Positions 54,601 to 62,078 of a stretch of 64,000 bases of DNA are shown one piece after another. The notes under the pieces were generated by a model that was given only the letters and a program-made list of their open reading frames with translations, was not told where the DNA came from and ran no database searches. The DNA lies in assembly GCF_018618755.1 (NCBI RefSeq), contig NZ_JACSMR010000001.1, positions 698,618 through 762,617 of the forward strand, read 5' to 3'. The DNA is from Exiguobacterium sp. s193 (GTDB lineage Bacteria > Bacillota > Bacilli > Exiguobacteriales > Exiguobacteriaceae). Within the stretch, counting starts at the first letter, position 1; the number at the start of each line of letters is the position of its first letter. The position numbers and the translations under genes were made by a program.

Positions 54601-54955
54601 CCGGGTAGTTTTGAAGTTCGACTTTGAGGATCGCTTTTTTCGATGTGCCAGCGACTTTACCGTAAAGGACTTGGTACTTATTGATGTATTTCTTTTCGAA
54701 CTTGATTGAACCACTCCATTTGACCGTACGCATCGAGTATTTACCGTTCGAAAGTTTGACTTTAACTTTTGTTGGTAAAACTAATTTTTTTGTCGCATAT
54801 TTCGAACCACCTGCATGCTTCATCAGGATTGGAGAAATTGACTTGATTGTGACCTTCGATGCTGCGTCTGCAGCAACCGGTGCGACGACAGATGCCGTGA
54901 CTGCGAGAGCAGCGGCAGCAGCGTACAATTTGTTCGATTTTTTCGTGTGAGCCAT
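51692..54955 (-). CDS. Large secreted S-layer-like protein with Ig-like domains
   Basis: A 1087-residue exported protein. Signal peptide MAHTKKSNKLYAAAAALAVT, then AADA; two N-terminal modules (KSISPILMKHAGGSKYATKK, then LAPVAVGEKVVLPSTISIRY) share layout with those of the 5'-nucleotidase at 11370-13466. A long series of Ig-like or invasin-type beta domains follows (SSVKAMGKKKVMVSFSRAVD, SSILANGSDNTEVTFLL, PIGLNKLEVKFSEAI and others), as in SbsB-type S-layer proteins. It is rich in Asp, Lys, Val and Thr and lacks cysteine. It has no LPxTG, so the N-terminal module may bind the wall. GAGGAGG and a long 5' leader with a 15-bp hairpin fit high expression. A major surface protein is likely. Confidence 0.8.
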   Translation of the reverse strand: MAHTKKSNKLYAAAAALAVTASVVAPVAADAASKVTIKSISPILMKHAGGSKYATKKLVLPTKVKVKLSNGKYSMRTVKWSGSIKFEKKYINKYQVLYGKVAGTSKKAILKVELQNYPVDVLEPELAPVAVGEKVVLPSTISIRYKSGIIVKRPISKFNIKTPDTSKPGNYKIAYSYKGANSVVTGSIKYEVKAIDISNVMGSVDDQTLSVKADVMYASADAMAELMIYPGKDMSATPIIEKGMLKDGKFMASKGGIPEGTHSYVVKVGDMKSPAMDFTIAKTMLSSVKAMGKKKVMVSFSRAVDEVKADNFKIAGGTVTSATIGADKKSAILEVSGLDYDKDYTLEAKGIMIGGVARDLGSMSFMTQGVENLWMLEVMPKVSSILANGSDNTEVTFLLKDKATGEVDMNADDIVLKLSASFGSLAKDRVTIQDGKATVLLTSEFSNTDLEAAIDAQIIETVNGEYKDLIGKVSGKAKVKFSTVVVTPTPIEMVNMLAAESNQADRITIFLDKALSREMLLKSLGGFMVEQGNDMKKVIGIKSVPSNPKAFELILDRKDYLQDNAIVKVTANIKSSTGTEVESKASFKLTDARQPEVTSVMPIGLNKLEVKFSEAIADANFKIDGQYGDQYFDVEYPDFDNVNGVDQRDTVILTLNDEDMGADAYPGTKKGYFTAGKHALQVWDSKDFAALTDDANVGTTQNLDFTVMADTVKPTAGVVVESPEQFRVMFSKQLKNLDLADVQALLGTKMKLESYNAGTKSYDDLSQYADITYYNEKTGEVLVELNKDWTEIYDTVNTKENYYNGKFKITLEKDSVKASANGEKNDALSLDLNYSGSPLNSPDLKSAEITAIDRIVLSNDFSVMMSEPVKVRGLDQADTPLINADGIVNPPQTTVEFIGKNKDGKIVTVDGDVVKYMDSTDMSFRVKANESLQELVDEKGYGEDWKVVVKSLSDDVGNTVATATHDFKIMKSVVTPGVSPFEIESVVANNQDEILVTFTEGVQYAGMYDATSTAQYTLNGKNLPVGTHISLDDSDGVISNGLDIVKIKVPAGTLQAVSNVITVNKQLQSYDNSVLTGGYEKAILSVN

Positions 54956-55018
54956 TTTTACGATTCCTCCTCTTATCTTTCAAGACCAAATGTGACAACC
55001 CCAACTAGATAACCTACA

Positions 55019-55053
55019 TTTTAAGTAATATTTTTGTAAATATTTACTTAAAA
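55019..55053. promoter_or_regulatory. 15-bp inverted repeat in S-layer-like gene leader
   Basis: TTTTAAGTAATATTT (55019-55033), a 4-nt loop and AAATATTTACTTAAAA (55038-55053, one extra T). It may be an operator or an mRNA-stabilising hairpin. Confidence 0.45.
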
Positions 55054-55483
55054 ACACGCAGTTCTACTCTATTCTTCTTTGGAGGAATACGTTCTGTTTC
55101 ACACGTCGATCTTTCACCTAACATCGAGATGATCGTCAGTGATTCATATGTATCCAGTTTGGGATGAACAAGAGAGAACTGTGGAAATGCTTATTTAAAG
55201 CGATTTCTTATGTCGTAGGTTCGTGCAAAATACTCGCTAATACATTCGGCGAGTAATTAAGCTACAGGTCAAATATACAAAAATAGGAATCATACGACAA
55301 TAGGTTTTATGTAAAAAAAAGGGGAATAAAGCTATACATAAAAATATATTGATAGGCTGTATATGGAAATTTAAAATCTGAACTACCCTAAAATTGAAAA
55401 CGCTTACATAATTAAAAATAATCACTCAACCTTGATCAAAAAGATTACAGCTCTCTTTTTTGATTCCCCCTGGTAGTCAGGAT

Positions 55484-55521
55484 ATAAAAAGAGCCCGAAG
55501 TCGAATTGACTTTGGGCTCTG
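55484..55521 (-). terminator. Terminator of the three-repeat PPC protein gene
   Basis: AGAGCCCGAAGTC / GACTTTGGGCTCT stem followed by reverse-strand TTTTTAT. Confidence 0.9.
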
Positions 55522-55566
55522 GTATACCGGATTCCATTTAACGGTACAGTATATTTTTTTATTTAA

Positions 55567-56919
55567 TTACTTCTTTACTTTCAGGACTTTTGTTGACGTC
55601 CCGTATTTATTTTTTGCCGTGACTTTAATCGTCGTTCCGACTTTTTGTTTTGCGATCTTCAGCTTGAACTGTCCTTTAGCATTGGCTTTTCCTTTATAGG
55701 TCTTCTTGCCAATCATCATTGATACAGCCGCATTTTTTTCTGTTTTCCCATTGACGCTCGTCGCACTCTTCTTGACCGTATTGACGGCTAACGCCGGTAA
55801 CAGATGGCTTGATTTAACTTGGAGCTTGTAGATTCCTGTATAATCACTCGAAACATGGACGTAGTACGTCCCTTTAGAAAGCGTTCGTTTTTCTACAGTC
55901 CGTCCAGCCGTATTTCGTTTTCCCCAAACATCTTCCACGTACAGACTCTGGTTTCGCGTATCAATCACTTCAATCAAGGCGTCCGGATAAATATACGAAG
56001 AAAAATCGAGGGTGACGGTACTTTTCTTCGGAAGCACGATTTTATAGTAGTCGTCTGTGTCATTCCATGATAGCAAACCCGTCATTTTTTTATAAAGCGC
56101 CAGTTTTTGAGCTTCGACCACACCATTGTTCGGTTCCGACTCATTATTTCCGGCAGCTTTAAAGCTCGCGAGAAGATTATAGATCCCTGTATCGCTTACA
56201 TAAGAACGGTCGATTGAAACGTAGTATGTTCCGGCCTCTAAATCAGTCGACTCGAGTAATTTTCCGGGCGTCGTCTCCGTACTATTTACATAATCATTAA
56301 AAATCGACTTATTGTAACTATCCGTCAGGGTGATCTCTAATCCTTCCTGGGCATACGAAGAAAAGTCCAAACTCAAGCTCCCCGCACGCGGAAGTACAAC
56401 TTTGTAGACGTCACGATCGTCCTGCTCTGAAATCAAGCCGATTGTCTTCGCACCGAACGGCAGTGCTTGTGCTTCGCTCGTCCCGTTGTTCGGTTCAAGA
56501 TCCATTGCATTCGCATCCTTAAATGCTGTTTTGACTGTATAGTTGCCTGTTTCTCTTGAGTAAGAGGAATCTGAAATCACGAAATGATAGTTGCCCGATT
56601 CTAAATAATACGCATTTCTTTCATGTTCCGGCGTCTTTCCATCACTTGTCATCAGTTCGCTCATGATGAGGTGATTTTGATCGTCATATAGTTCGAAATC
56701 TGCTTCTTGAACGAACGAGCTGATATCGAACGACATGTTTCCGGACTTCTTCAACGAGAAATCATATACAATTTCCTGTTCTTGTTTTAAAGTACCCGCA
56801 ACAGTACCATCGAGCGGTAAAACTTCCGCTGCGAACACGTTTTGTGATGGTGACGTTAAGCTAAGTGCCAAGGCAGTCGTTGTGACGAGCGCCGTTACTT
56901 GTTTAAATCGTTTGTTCAT
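55567..56919 (-). CDS. Secreted protein with three PPC repeats and C-terminal Ig-like domain
   Basis: About 450 residues. A signal peptide (MNKRFKQVTALVTTTALALS, then VFAA) is followed by three PPC-type beta-sandwich repeats, each with a GxLxxxxDxDxYKxxLPxxG...LDFSSY...LxxGTYYVxV pattern (for example RDVYKVVLPRAGSLSLDFSS and DDYYKIVLPKKSTVTLDFSS). A C-terminal bacterial Ig-like domain follows (VNGKTEKNAAVSMMIGKKTY, AKGQFKLKIAKQKVGTTIKV). No peptidase domain. Probably a surface or matrix protein. It is related to 19905-21359. Second ATG chosen by GGGGG spacing. Confidence 0.78.
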   Translation of the reverse strand: MNKRFKQVTALVTTTALALSLTSPSQNVFAAEVLPLDGTVAGTLKQEQEIVYDFSLKKSGNMSFDISSFVQEADFELYDDQNHLIMSELMTSDGKTPEHERNAYYLESGNYHFVISDSSYSRETGNYTVKTAFKDANAMDLEPNNGTSEAQALPFGAKTIGLISEQDDRDVYKVVLPRAGSLSLDFSSYAQEGLEITLTDSYNKSIFNDYVNSTETTPGKLLESTDLEAGTYYVSIDRSYVSDTGIYNLLASFKAAGNNESEPNNGVVEAQKLALYKKMTGLLSWNDTDDYYKIVLPKKSTVTLDFSSYIYPDALIEVIDTRNQSLYVEDVWGKRNTAGRTVEKRTLSKGTYYVHVSSDYTGIYKLQVKSSHLLPALAVNTVKKSATSVNGKTEKNAAVSMMIGKKTYKGKANAKGQFKLKIAKQKVGTTIKVTAKNKYGTSTKVLKVKK

Positions 56920-57031
56920 CATATTTCCCCCTCTTTTATCTGTTATATCTTTTTTTAGTATAACGAAAGAGGAAACAGAAAGATTACTACCACTTACATA
57001 AAAAGGGAACTATTTCTTGATAAATTCACTC

Positions 57032-57436
57032 TTAATTTAGAAACAGATTCTTTTCACAAGCCAATAAGAACGATTCGCGTTTAAAACAGAATGTCTGTCC
57101 AGCAGTCAATTCGATAATTGCACCTTTTCGTTGCAAACGTAAGGACAGCCCCCGCCCAATCCAGTCAAGTTGTCGTTGCAACAGGTGACGGGCCCGCTTC
57201 GTCTGCCGTTCCGCTTCGACGAACTGACGGATGTACTGGAGGACATATCCGAATCCGAACTCGATTGGAATCCGCAACTCGACCCCATTGTCCGTCACTT
57301 GAATCAATCCTGCCCCGTAATGAATCGCCCGCGACCACTCTTCATCGACTGCTTGATGCCAGTCGGCCGGTAAGAGATGTGTCTCGAGCTGACCGTTTTT
57401 ACCGCTCGGTTGGACCGTAAAGTAGTTGATTTTCAT
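57032..57436 (-). CDS. Hypothetical protein, 134 residues
   Basis: A soluble protein starting MKINYFTVQPSGKNGQLE, with helix-rich middle (YVLQYIRQFVEAERQTKRAR) and a C-terminal beta part (GAIIELTAGQTFCFKRES). Not recognised. ATG 57436 has GAGGAG 8 nt upstream. It follows the terminator of the second ugd and reads in the same direction. Confidence 0.6.
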   Translation of the reverse strand: MKINYFTVQPSGKNGQLETHLLPADWHQAVDEEWSRAIHYGAGLIQVTDNGVELRIPIEFGFGYVLQYIRQFVEAERQTKRARHLLQRQLDWIGRGLSLRLQRKGAIIELTAGQTFCFKRESFLLACEKNLFLN

Positions 57437-57455
57437 GTTTCGTCTCCTCTGCACA

Positions 57456-57492
57456 AAAAATAGGATGAATCCGCGATGGATTCACCCTATAT
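57456..57492 (-). terminator. Terminator of ugd copy 2
   Basis: ATAGGGTGAATCC / GGATTCATCCTAT stem with reverse-strand TTTTTTG. Confidence 0.9.
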
Positions 57493-57498
57493 AACAGG

Positions 57499-58743
57499 TC
57501 AGTTCGTAGGATTGTTCGAAAATGTCTGACGGGGACGCCCGATTCCTTCGTACTGGACGGCACCTGGTGACTCGAAATAGTGCCAACAGTTCCGCCCGTC
57601 AATCAAACGGGCCGTCTGCATCTGTTGTTCGAAGACACGGGGCTCAATCCGTTTGATTTCGTCCCACTCCGTCATGATGACGGCGACGTCCGTTCCTGCT
57701 AACGCCTCTTCGACCGTCTGCTTTTGGTTGAGCAATGTCGTTGCTGCCGGATCATAACCTGTCACGACGGCACCGACCTGCTTCAGTCGCTCCGCTAACC
57801 GTAACGCGGGGGCGTCACGTAAATCATCAGTACCCGGTTTGAAGGCAAGACCGAGCAACGCGACTTTTGTCCCTCGCTTCGCTTTGATTTTCTCAAAGAC
57901 ATACGTCAGCTGATCCTCATTTGTCCGGTCTGCCGCCTCGATGACGTGCAGCTGTGTATCATGCGTTTTCGCAAGTGTCGTCAAAGCGGCGATGTCTTTC
58001 GGGAAACAGGAGCCGCCGTAGCCTGCTCCGGCCCGGAGGAAGGCGGGACCGATCCGCGGGTCAAGTCCGATTCCGTGTGCGATGTCATCGACGTTCGCGC
58101 CGACCTGATCGGCAAGACGGGCGATTTCATTGATGAAGCTGATCTTGACGGCAAGGAAACTATTCGCCGCGTACTTCGTCAATTCAGCCGTCGTCGGGTC
58201 GACATGGACGACCGGTGCATCCGTCGTCTTGAACAATTCCTCGAGCCGCGGCGCAAGCAACGCATCGCGCGTCCCGATGACAATCCGGCTCGGTTGACGC
58301 ATGTCGGCAAGGGCCGTTCCTTCCCGCAAAAATTCCGGGACCATCGCAAAACGGAGCGACGGATGCTCTGTACTTAACCGTTCCGTCGTCCCGGGAGGAA
58401 CCGTCGATTTCAGGACGACCGATGCCCCCGGACTGATGGATTCAATCAATCCGACGACCGCTTCGACGGCCGATACGTCGCAACTGCCGTCTGCCCGTTC
58501 CGGTGTACCGACGGCGACGAGGTAGATGTCCGAGACGGGATAGTCCGTCGTGAAGGTCAATCGACTTTGATTTTTCGCCAAGGCTTCGTCAATCCCGTGC
58601 TCCTTAATCGGTGTAATCCCGCGGCTGAGCTGGTCCATCCGCTCTGCGTTCAAGTCGACGCACGTCACCTCATGCCCTGTATCTGCTAATCCGATCGCTG
58701 TTACGAGACCGACATACCCTGTCCCAATCACCGTTAGATGCAT
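57499..58743 (-). CDS. ugd: UDP-glucose 6-dehydrogenase (copy 2, TuaD-like)
   Basis: A 414-residue enzyme of the longer Gram-positive type: TVIGTGYVGLVTAIGLADTG, VPEFLREGTALAD, catalytic cysteine in YGGSCFPKDIAAL, and LGLAFKPGTDDLRDAPAL. It makes UDP-glucuronate. ATG 58743 follows GAAGG; an upstream frame to 58806 lacks a site. It is distinct from the capsule copy at 26451, with which it shares only the fold and motifs. It stands alone, so it may serve teichuronic acid or another polymer. Confidence 0.94.
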   Translation of the reverse strand: MHLTVIGTGYVGLVTAIGLADTGHEVTCVDLNAERMDQLSRGITPIKEHGIDEALAKNQSRLTFTTDYPVSDIYLVAVGTPERADGSCDVSAVEAVVGLIESISPGASVVLKSTVPPGTTERLSTEHPSLRFAMVPEFLREGTALADMRQPSRIVIGTRDALLAPRLEELFKTTDAPVVHVDPTTAELTKYAANSFLAVKISFINEIARLADQVGANVDDIAHGIGLDPRIGPAFLRAGAGYGGSCFPKDIAALTTLAKTHDTQLHVIEAADRTNEDQLTYVFEKIKAKRGTKVALLGLAFKPGTDDLRDAPALRLAERLKQVGAVVTGYDPAATTLLNQKQTVEEALAGTDVAVIMTEWDEIKRIEPRVFEQQMQTARLIDGRNCWHYFESPGAVQYEGIGRPRQTFSNNPTN

Positions 58744-58859
58744 GCAATCACTTCCTTCGTTAGTTTCTCTGTCTCCACTATACGGGAGGATGAAAGATTT
58801 GTGCATCGAAAAAGCTTTTCGAATACGCTATACTAGTCATGGGAATGGGAGGAATGTCC

Positions 58860-59102
58860 GTGGCGATTATCATTTTCAGCCTCGTCTGTCTCTTCGCATA
58901 TCGTATCCGGAAGCTTCCTGAAGCCATCCGGACGATCTTACTCATCCTCGGCTTACTCAGTGGATGGTTCGCGCTGTTTGAGATCATCAGTTATCTAGAA
59001 GCCAACCCGTATCTGGCCGCGATTCCGATCGCACTCGGACTTGGGTATTGGTACTGGCGCCGGAAGAAAAAACAAAAAAACATCTTACCGCCCTCTGCCT
59101 GA
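58860..59102 (+). CDS. Small membrane protein, two helices
   Basis: An 80-residue protein with helices at about 3-20 (AIIIFSLVCLFAYRI) and 28-48 plus a third weaker segment (YLAAIPIALGLGYWYW) before a basic tail RRKKKQKN. GTG at 58860 is chosen because GGGAGG lies 8 nt upstream, while in-frame ATGs abut that site. Not recognised. Divergent from ugd copy 2. Confidence 0.55.
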   Translation: MAIIIFSLVCLFAYRIRKLPEAIRTILLILGLLSGWFALFEIISYLEANPYLAAIPIALGLGYWYWRRKKKQKNILPPSA

Positions 59103-59172
59103 AGGAAGGGGACGCGCCAGCCGACAAAGCTCACCTCTGTGAACTTTGTCTTTTTTGTTCAGGACGAAAAAA

Positions 59173-59200
59173 AGACTACCCTGTCGTTCGGGGGTAGTCT
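59173..59200 (-). terminator. Left flanking hairpin of element copy B (T-tract on reverse strand)
   Basis: AGACTACCC-tgtcgttc-GGGGGTAGTCT with a T-run on the reverse strand (A-run at 59167-59173). It resembles the hairpin at 59448-59474 on the far side of the element. It is the probable terminator of the HTH gene 59481-59921. Confidence 0.75.
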
Positions 59201-59447
59201 CAGCGTGTAGACACATTTTTATGAAGCGTGAACAAGTTATAACGAGAGGCAATCCGTCACGGTATTGCCTAAAAGCGTCACGTTTCGTTGACTCCTACGG
59301 GGAAAAGTGCGTTTTTAACGCACTTTTAGAGGCAGGCAAGACCCTGCTCATTGTCCGCTAGGATCCAAGGAGCAACGGCTTGCGCCTCGCCCGAGGAAAG
59401 CAACGAAAACAGACGCTTTCTCCCGATAGTACTTTATCTACATACTA
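59201..59447. repeat. Dispersed intergenic element, copy B
   Basis: 247 bp matching copy A (7330-7715) apart from the 137-bp insert. Shares the GTAGACA end, the AAAGTGCG/CGCACTTT hairpin and the GGCAGGCAAGACCCTGCTC and GGCTTGCGCCTCGCCCGAGG stretches. Ends are imperfect inverted repeats (GTGTAGACACA against ATGTAGATAAA). It lies between two similar hairpins and holds no gene. Confidence 0.8.
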
Positions 59448-59474
59448 AGACTCCCCTATCGTTCAGGGGAGTCT
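59448..59474. repeat. Right flanking hairpin of element copy B (no T-tract)
   Basis: AGACTCCCC-tatcgttc-AGGGGAGTCT, gene-proximal to 59481-59921. Near-duplicate of the hairpin at 59173-59200. Confidence 0.7.
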
Positions 59475-59480
59475 CCATCC

Positions 59481-59921
59481 TCATAAATTGTTTGCTTTAT
59501 GTTCGAGCGCTACGATTTTTTCTTCAATCTCAAGCAACTTCAATTCATGTTCGAGCTCAAGACGGCGTTTTTTCCGCTTCAGCTGACTGAGTTGCTCGGC
59601 AATCGATTCTGCCGTCGCTTCCGGTTTCGGCGGCACCGTTCCGGTCGTCTGATCCATCGATTGGCGGAGCGGGTCAAACAAGTTCGATTTCGCGAACTTC
59701 GCTGCTTCCGGACCAAACATGTCGTTGATGATCGGAAGGATTTTATTCATCGCCGTCCCTGGGATTTGTGATTTTTCATCGACGAGCCGCTTGAGGGCGA
59801 GTTCATCGACCAGATACCCTTTTCCATCCTGTTCCGCATGCAATTCGCCTGTCCGGATCCAGCGACGGACCGTCTCTTCCGATACTCGTAACAATTCACT
59901 GATTTGTTTCGTCGTTAACAT
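59481..59921 (-). CDS. MerR/excisionase-type HTH protein with C-terminal coiled coil
   Basis: A 146-residue protein. The first 50 residues are a helix-turn-helix of the HTH_17 type (MLTTKQISELLRVSEETVRR, WIRTGELHAEQDGKGYLVDE). A linker follows, and the last 45 residues form a charged coiled coil (SIAEQLSQLKRKKRRLELEH). The ATG at 59921 has AGAGGG 6 nt upstream. The promoter (59955-59984) contains a CACACATGTGTG palindrome, a plausible operator for autoregulation. No partner gene; target unknown. Confidence 0.75.
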   Translation of the reverse strand: MLTTKQISELLRVSEETVRRWIRTGELHAEQDGKGYLVDELALKRLVDEKSQIPGTAMNKILPIINDMFGPEAAKFAKSNLFDPLRQSMDQTTGTVPPKPEATAESIAEQLSQLKRKKRRLELEHELKLLEIEEKIVALEHKANNL

Positions 59922-59954
59922 CGTCATCCCTCTTTCTGTTCATTTGATACTACA

Positions 59955-59984
59955 ACTATACACACATGTGTGCGTGTGTGTCAA
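59955..59984 (-). promoter_or_regulatory. Promoter of the HTH gene with palindromic spacer
   Basis: Reverse strand TTGACA (59984-59979), 18-nt spacer, TATAGT (59960-59955). The spacer contains the perfect palindrome CACACATGTGTG (59961-59972) within a CA/TG-rich tract; another CACACACAC run follows at 59991-59999. Confidence 0.75.
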
Positions 59985-60001
59985 TTTATACACACACACG
60001 A

Positions 60002-60038
60002 AAAACCCTCCCGGACGCGTTCAGTCCAGGAGGGAGGA
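60002..60038 (-). terminator. Terminator of the LPQAG surface protein gene
   Basis: CCCTCCTGGAC / GTCCGGGAGGG stem with reverse-strand TTTTTCG, just after the stop codon. Confidence 0.9.
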
Positions 60039-60039
60039 A

Positions 60040-61467
60040 TTATCCGTTTCGACGTACCATTAACCACAGTCCGACAACCGCGATGCCAAGGCCCGTCGCA
60101 GCGAATGGGAATGGCTTGCTTTCGCCCGCTTGCGGCAATTGACCTGTCGTCACATCGTCGGCTTTTGTTTCACTCGTTGTCGTCACCTTCGTCGGTGTTT
60201 CATTCGGTTTGACCGGTTCCGCCGGTGCTTCTTTCGTCCGGACGACCTCCATGATGATCATGAAACCCGTCGTCTCTTCCGTCAGCTTGATGATCGTTCC
60301 CGGGGCTTCGTGCTTGAATAGGCGGGCGAACTCACCTTTTGCGAACACGTCTTCCGCCGCCTCTTCCGCCATCGCCTTCATGCCGGCCTTTGACTTCGCC
60401 GTTGAAAACGACTCACTGTTATCCAGGTTGTCAATCGCGGTCCGATGCATCGTTTTGACGGTGTATCCTGCCGGAAGTTCCGTCTTGATGATGTAGTTGC
60501 CCGGATCGAGTACGACGAGCATGGCTTCTTCCGCCGTCACTTTATCTTTGTAGACGACACTGCCCGTAATCGTATCCGTCACCGTATACGTCGCAGGCAC
60601 TGAAATTTCCGCTCCATCCGGTTCGTGGTTCGCGTTCTCATCTACAAAGTTCGCAATCGTGACGAGATTCGAGAAATCTTCGTCTCCTTCGTCCCCATAC
60701 ATCCCTGCATCGACGACAGCGACTTCCCCTGCTTTAAGTGTCAGGTCAACCAAACTGTCGACTTCATCAAAGTCGGAGTCGACCGTACGATTTTTTCCGA
60801 CATGCTGCGGTGAATTGTTGTAATAACCGAGATCGTAGCCGTCGACCGCCAGCGTATAGTCACCTGGCAGTAAGTTCGCAAACGTGTACTTCCCGTCCTT
60901 GGTCGTGATTTCCTCTTCGACATCCGCATCATGATCGAGCAACAGGATTCTCAAGTCATCAATCAGACGCTCGTCCGGTTGCCGAATCCCATCCATGTTT
61001 TCATCATACCAAGCAAGACCGGTAATCGTCGCCGTCTCAACCGCTGTTTCTTTGGCTGGTGCTTCTTTGACAGGCTGTTCTTCGACCGGTTCCTCTAGTG
61101 TCGGCTCATCCGCCGTCGGTTCCTCCGTTACCGGCTCCTCAGTCGTCGGTTCTTCAACGACTTCCCGTCCGAATTTGATGACAATCGTTTTTGAATCGTC
61201 AGCCGAAACGACGGTGACGGTCGGTGCAGTCGTTGCCGTGAATGTCACGACCGGTGTTTTCGCGACATCAATCGTTTGTCCTGTCACGCCGTCTTCGAAG
61301 ACGAGTTCTGTTTCTGACTTGAGATTGACGGTGCCGTCTCCTGTAAAGGTCAAGGTGTAGGGATTGGCTCCCGTTCCCGTGACGTCCCAAGTGGTCGCCG
61401 CCTGGACTGGCTGAATCAGACTAAAGCTGAGTACGAGTACTACAAGGTACATTCCAAGTTTTCGCAT
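60040..61467 (-). CDS. Sortase-anchored SdrB-type surface protein with LPQAG motif
   Basis: A 475-residue wall protein. Signal peptide MRKLGMYLVVLVLSFSLIQP, then VQA; an N-terminal beta domain; a long acidic Glu/Pro/Thr linker (about residues 104-145). One or two SdrD/B-like Cna-B domains follow (ITGLAWYDENMDGIRQPDER, DGKYTFANLLPGDYTLAV; then VTIANFVDENANHEPDGAEI). The C-terminus is a sorting signal: LPQAGE, a hydrophobic helix (FAATGLGIAVVGLWLMV) and RRNG. LPQAG differs from LPxTG at the usual threonine, so it may need a non-standard sortase. No sortase gene is in the window. Confidence 0.85.
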   Translation of the reverse strand: MRKLGMYLVVLVLSFSLIQPVQAATTWDVTGTGANPYTLTFTGDGTVNLKSETELVFEDGVTGQTIDVAKTPVVTFTATTAPTVTVVSADDSKTIVIKFGREVVEEPTTEEPVTEEPTADEPTLEEPVEEQPVKEAPAKETAVETATITGLAWYDENMDGIRQPDERLIDDLRILLLDHDADVEEEITTKDGKYTFANLLPGDYTLAVDGYDLGYYNNSPQHVGKNRTVDSDFDEVDSLVDLTLKAGEVAVVDAGMYGDEGDEDFSNLVTIANFVDENANHEPDGAEISVPATYTVTDTITGSVVYKDKVTAEEAMLVVLDPGNYIIKTELPAGYTVKTMHRTAIDNLDNSESFSTAKSKAGMKAMAEEAAEDVFAKGEFARLFKHEAPGTIIKLTEETTGFMIIMEVVRTKEAPAEPVKPNETPTKVTTTSETKADDVTTGQLPQAGESKPFPFAATGLGIAVVGLWLMVRRNG

Positions 61468-61566
61468 TATGTAAGTGTTCGCTCCATTCTAAAAATAAGT
61501 TCTCCCTAAATCTTAAACAATGCAGGGAAAATAAACCACTTAAATCTGAAATTGTCTGCTTCTATC

Positions 61567-61611
61567 TAAAAAAAGACTACCGGCTCGCTTTTTTGCGATC
61601 GATAGCCTTGA
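61567..61611 (-). terminator. Terminator of the copper-storage-like gene
   Basis: GGCTATCG-a-TCGC / GCGA-g-CCGGTAGTC pairing (with G-T pairs), then a reverse-strand T-run. Confidence 0.65.
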
Positions 61612-61620
61612 TGATTCGGT

Positions 61621-61944
61621 TTAGACGAGTGATTCACATGCCTTCGCACATGCTTCACAGGCAGCCGCGCATTTTTGACAATGGTCATGGTCGTGAGTTG
61701 CACATTCTTTGGCACACGCGCGACAAATTTCCACGCAAGCTTGCGCGAGGACCGGTACGTTCGGACTGTTCCGGGCGATTGCTTGACTGAGCAGGTTGCA
61801 GATATCGGCACAATCGCGGTCGAGACGGATACAGTTCGTCATGTGTCCGACATGCTCTTCATTAAGGCAGGCATCGAAACATTCGTTACAGGCCACGATA
61901 CAGGCATTTAGTTCTGTTAGGACGGCTTGATGGTTTTCAGACAT
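61621..61944 (-). CDS. Four-helix cysteine-rich copper-storage-like protein (DUF326/Csp type)
   Basis: A 107-residue cytosolic protein with 16 cysteines in Cx2-3C and Cx3C spacings along four predicted helices (ACIVACNECFDAC, LDRDCADICN, ACVEICRACAKEC, CQKCAAACEACAKAC), plus a HDHDH histidine patch. This is the pattern of Csp3/DUF326 four-helix bundles that hold many Cu(I) ions inside the helix bundle. It would buffer copper in the cytosol, as no signal peptide is present. No copper-responsive regulator is adjacent. Confidence 0.88.
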   Translation of the reverse strand: MSENHQAVLTELNACIVACNECFDACLNEEHVGHMTNCIRLDRDCADICNLLSQAIARNSPNVPVLAQACVEICRACAKECATHDHDHCQKCAAACEACAKACESLV

Positions 61945-62078
61945 GATGGATTCCTCCTTGGATAGTGAGTTATATGTGCTACTTTAATTTGTTTCCCTGT
62001 TCACGCTATCGAAAACATCAAAAAAGAAGCATCCGATAACCGGGGGAAACCGATCGTTATCGTATGCTTCTTCATCAT

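Larger units (their letters stand above)
54956..55566. other. Long leader/intergenic region of the S-layer-like gene
   Basis: About 610 bp without a gene. It holds an inverted repeat TTTTAAGTAATATTT / AAATATTTACTTAAAA (55019-55053), 65 bp before the S-layer-like start, and the terminator of the next gene at 55484-55521. The rest is AT-rich and shows no recognised feature. Confidence 0.6.

Noticed and set aside
60995..61360. 121-codon forward frame rich in Gly/Ser/Thr/Val
   Set aside because: It is antisense to the repetitive Glu/Pro/Thr linker of the surface protein, has no ribosome site, and is a composition artefact.
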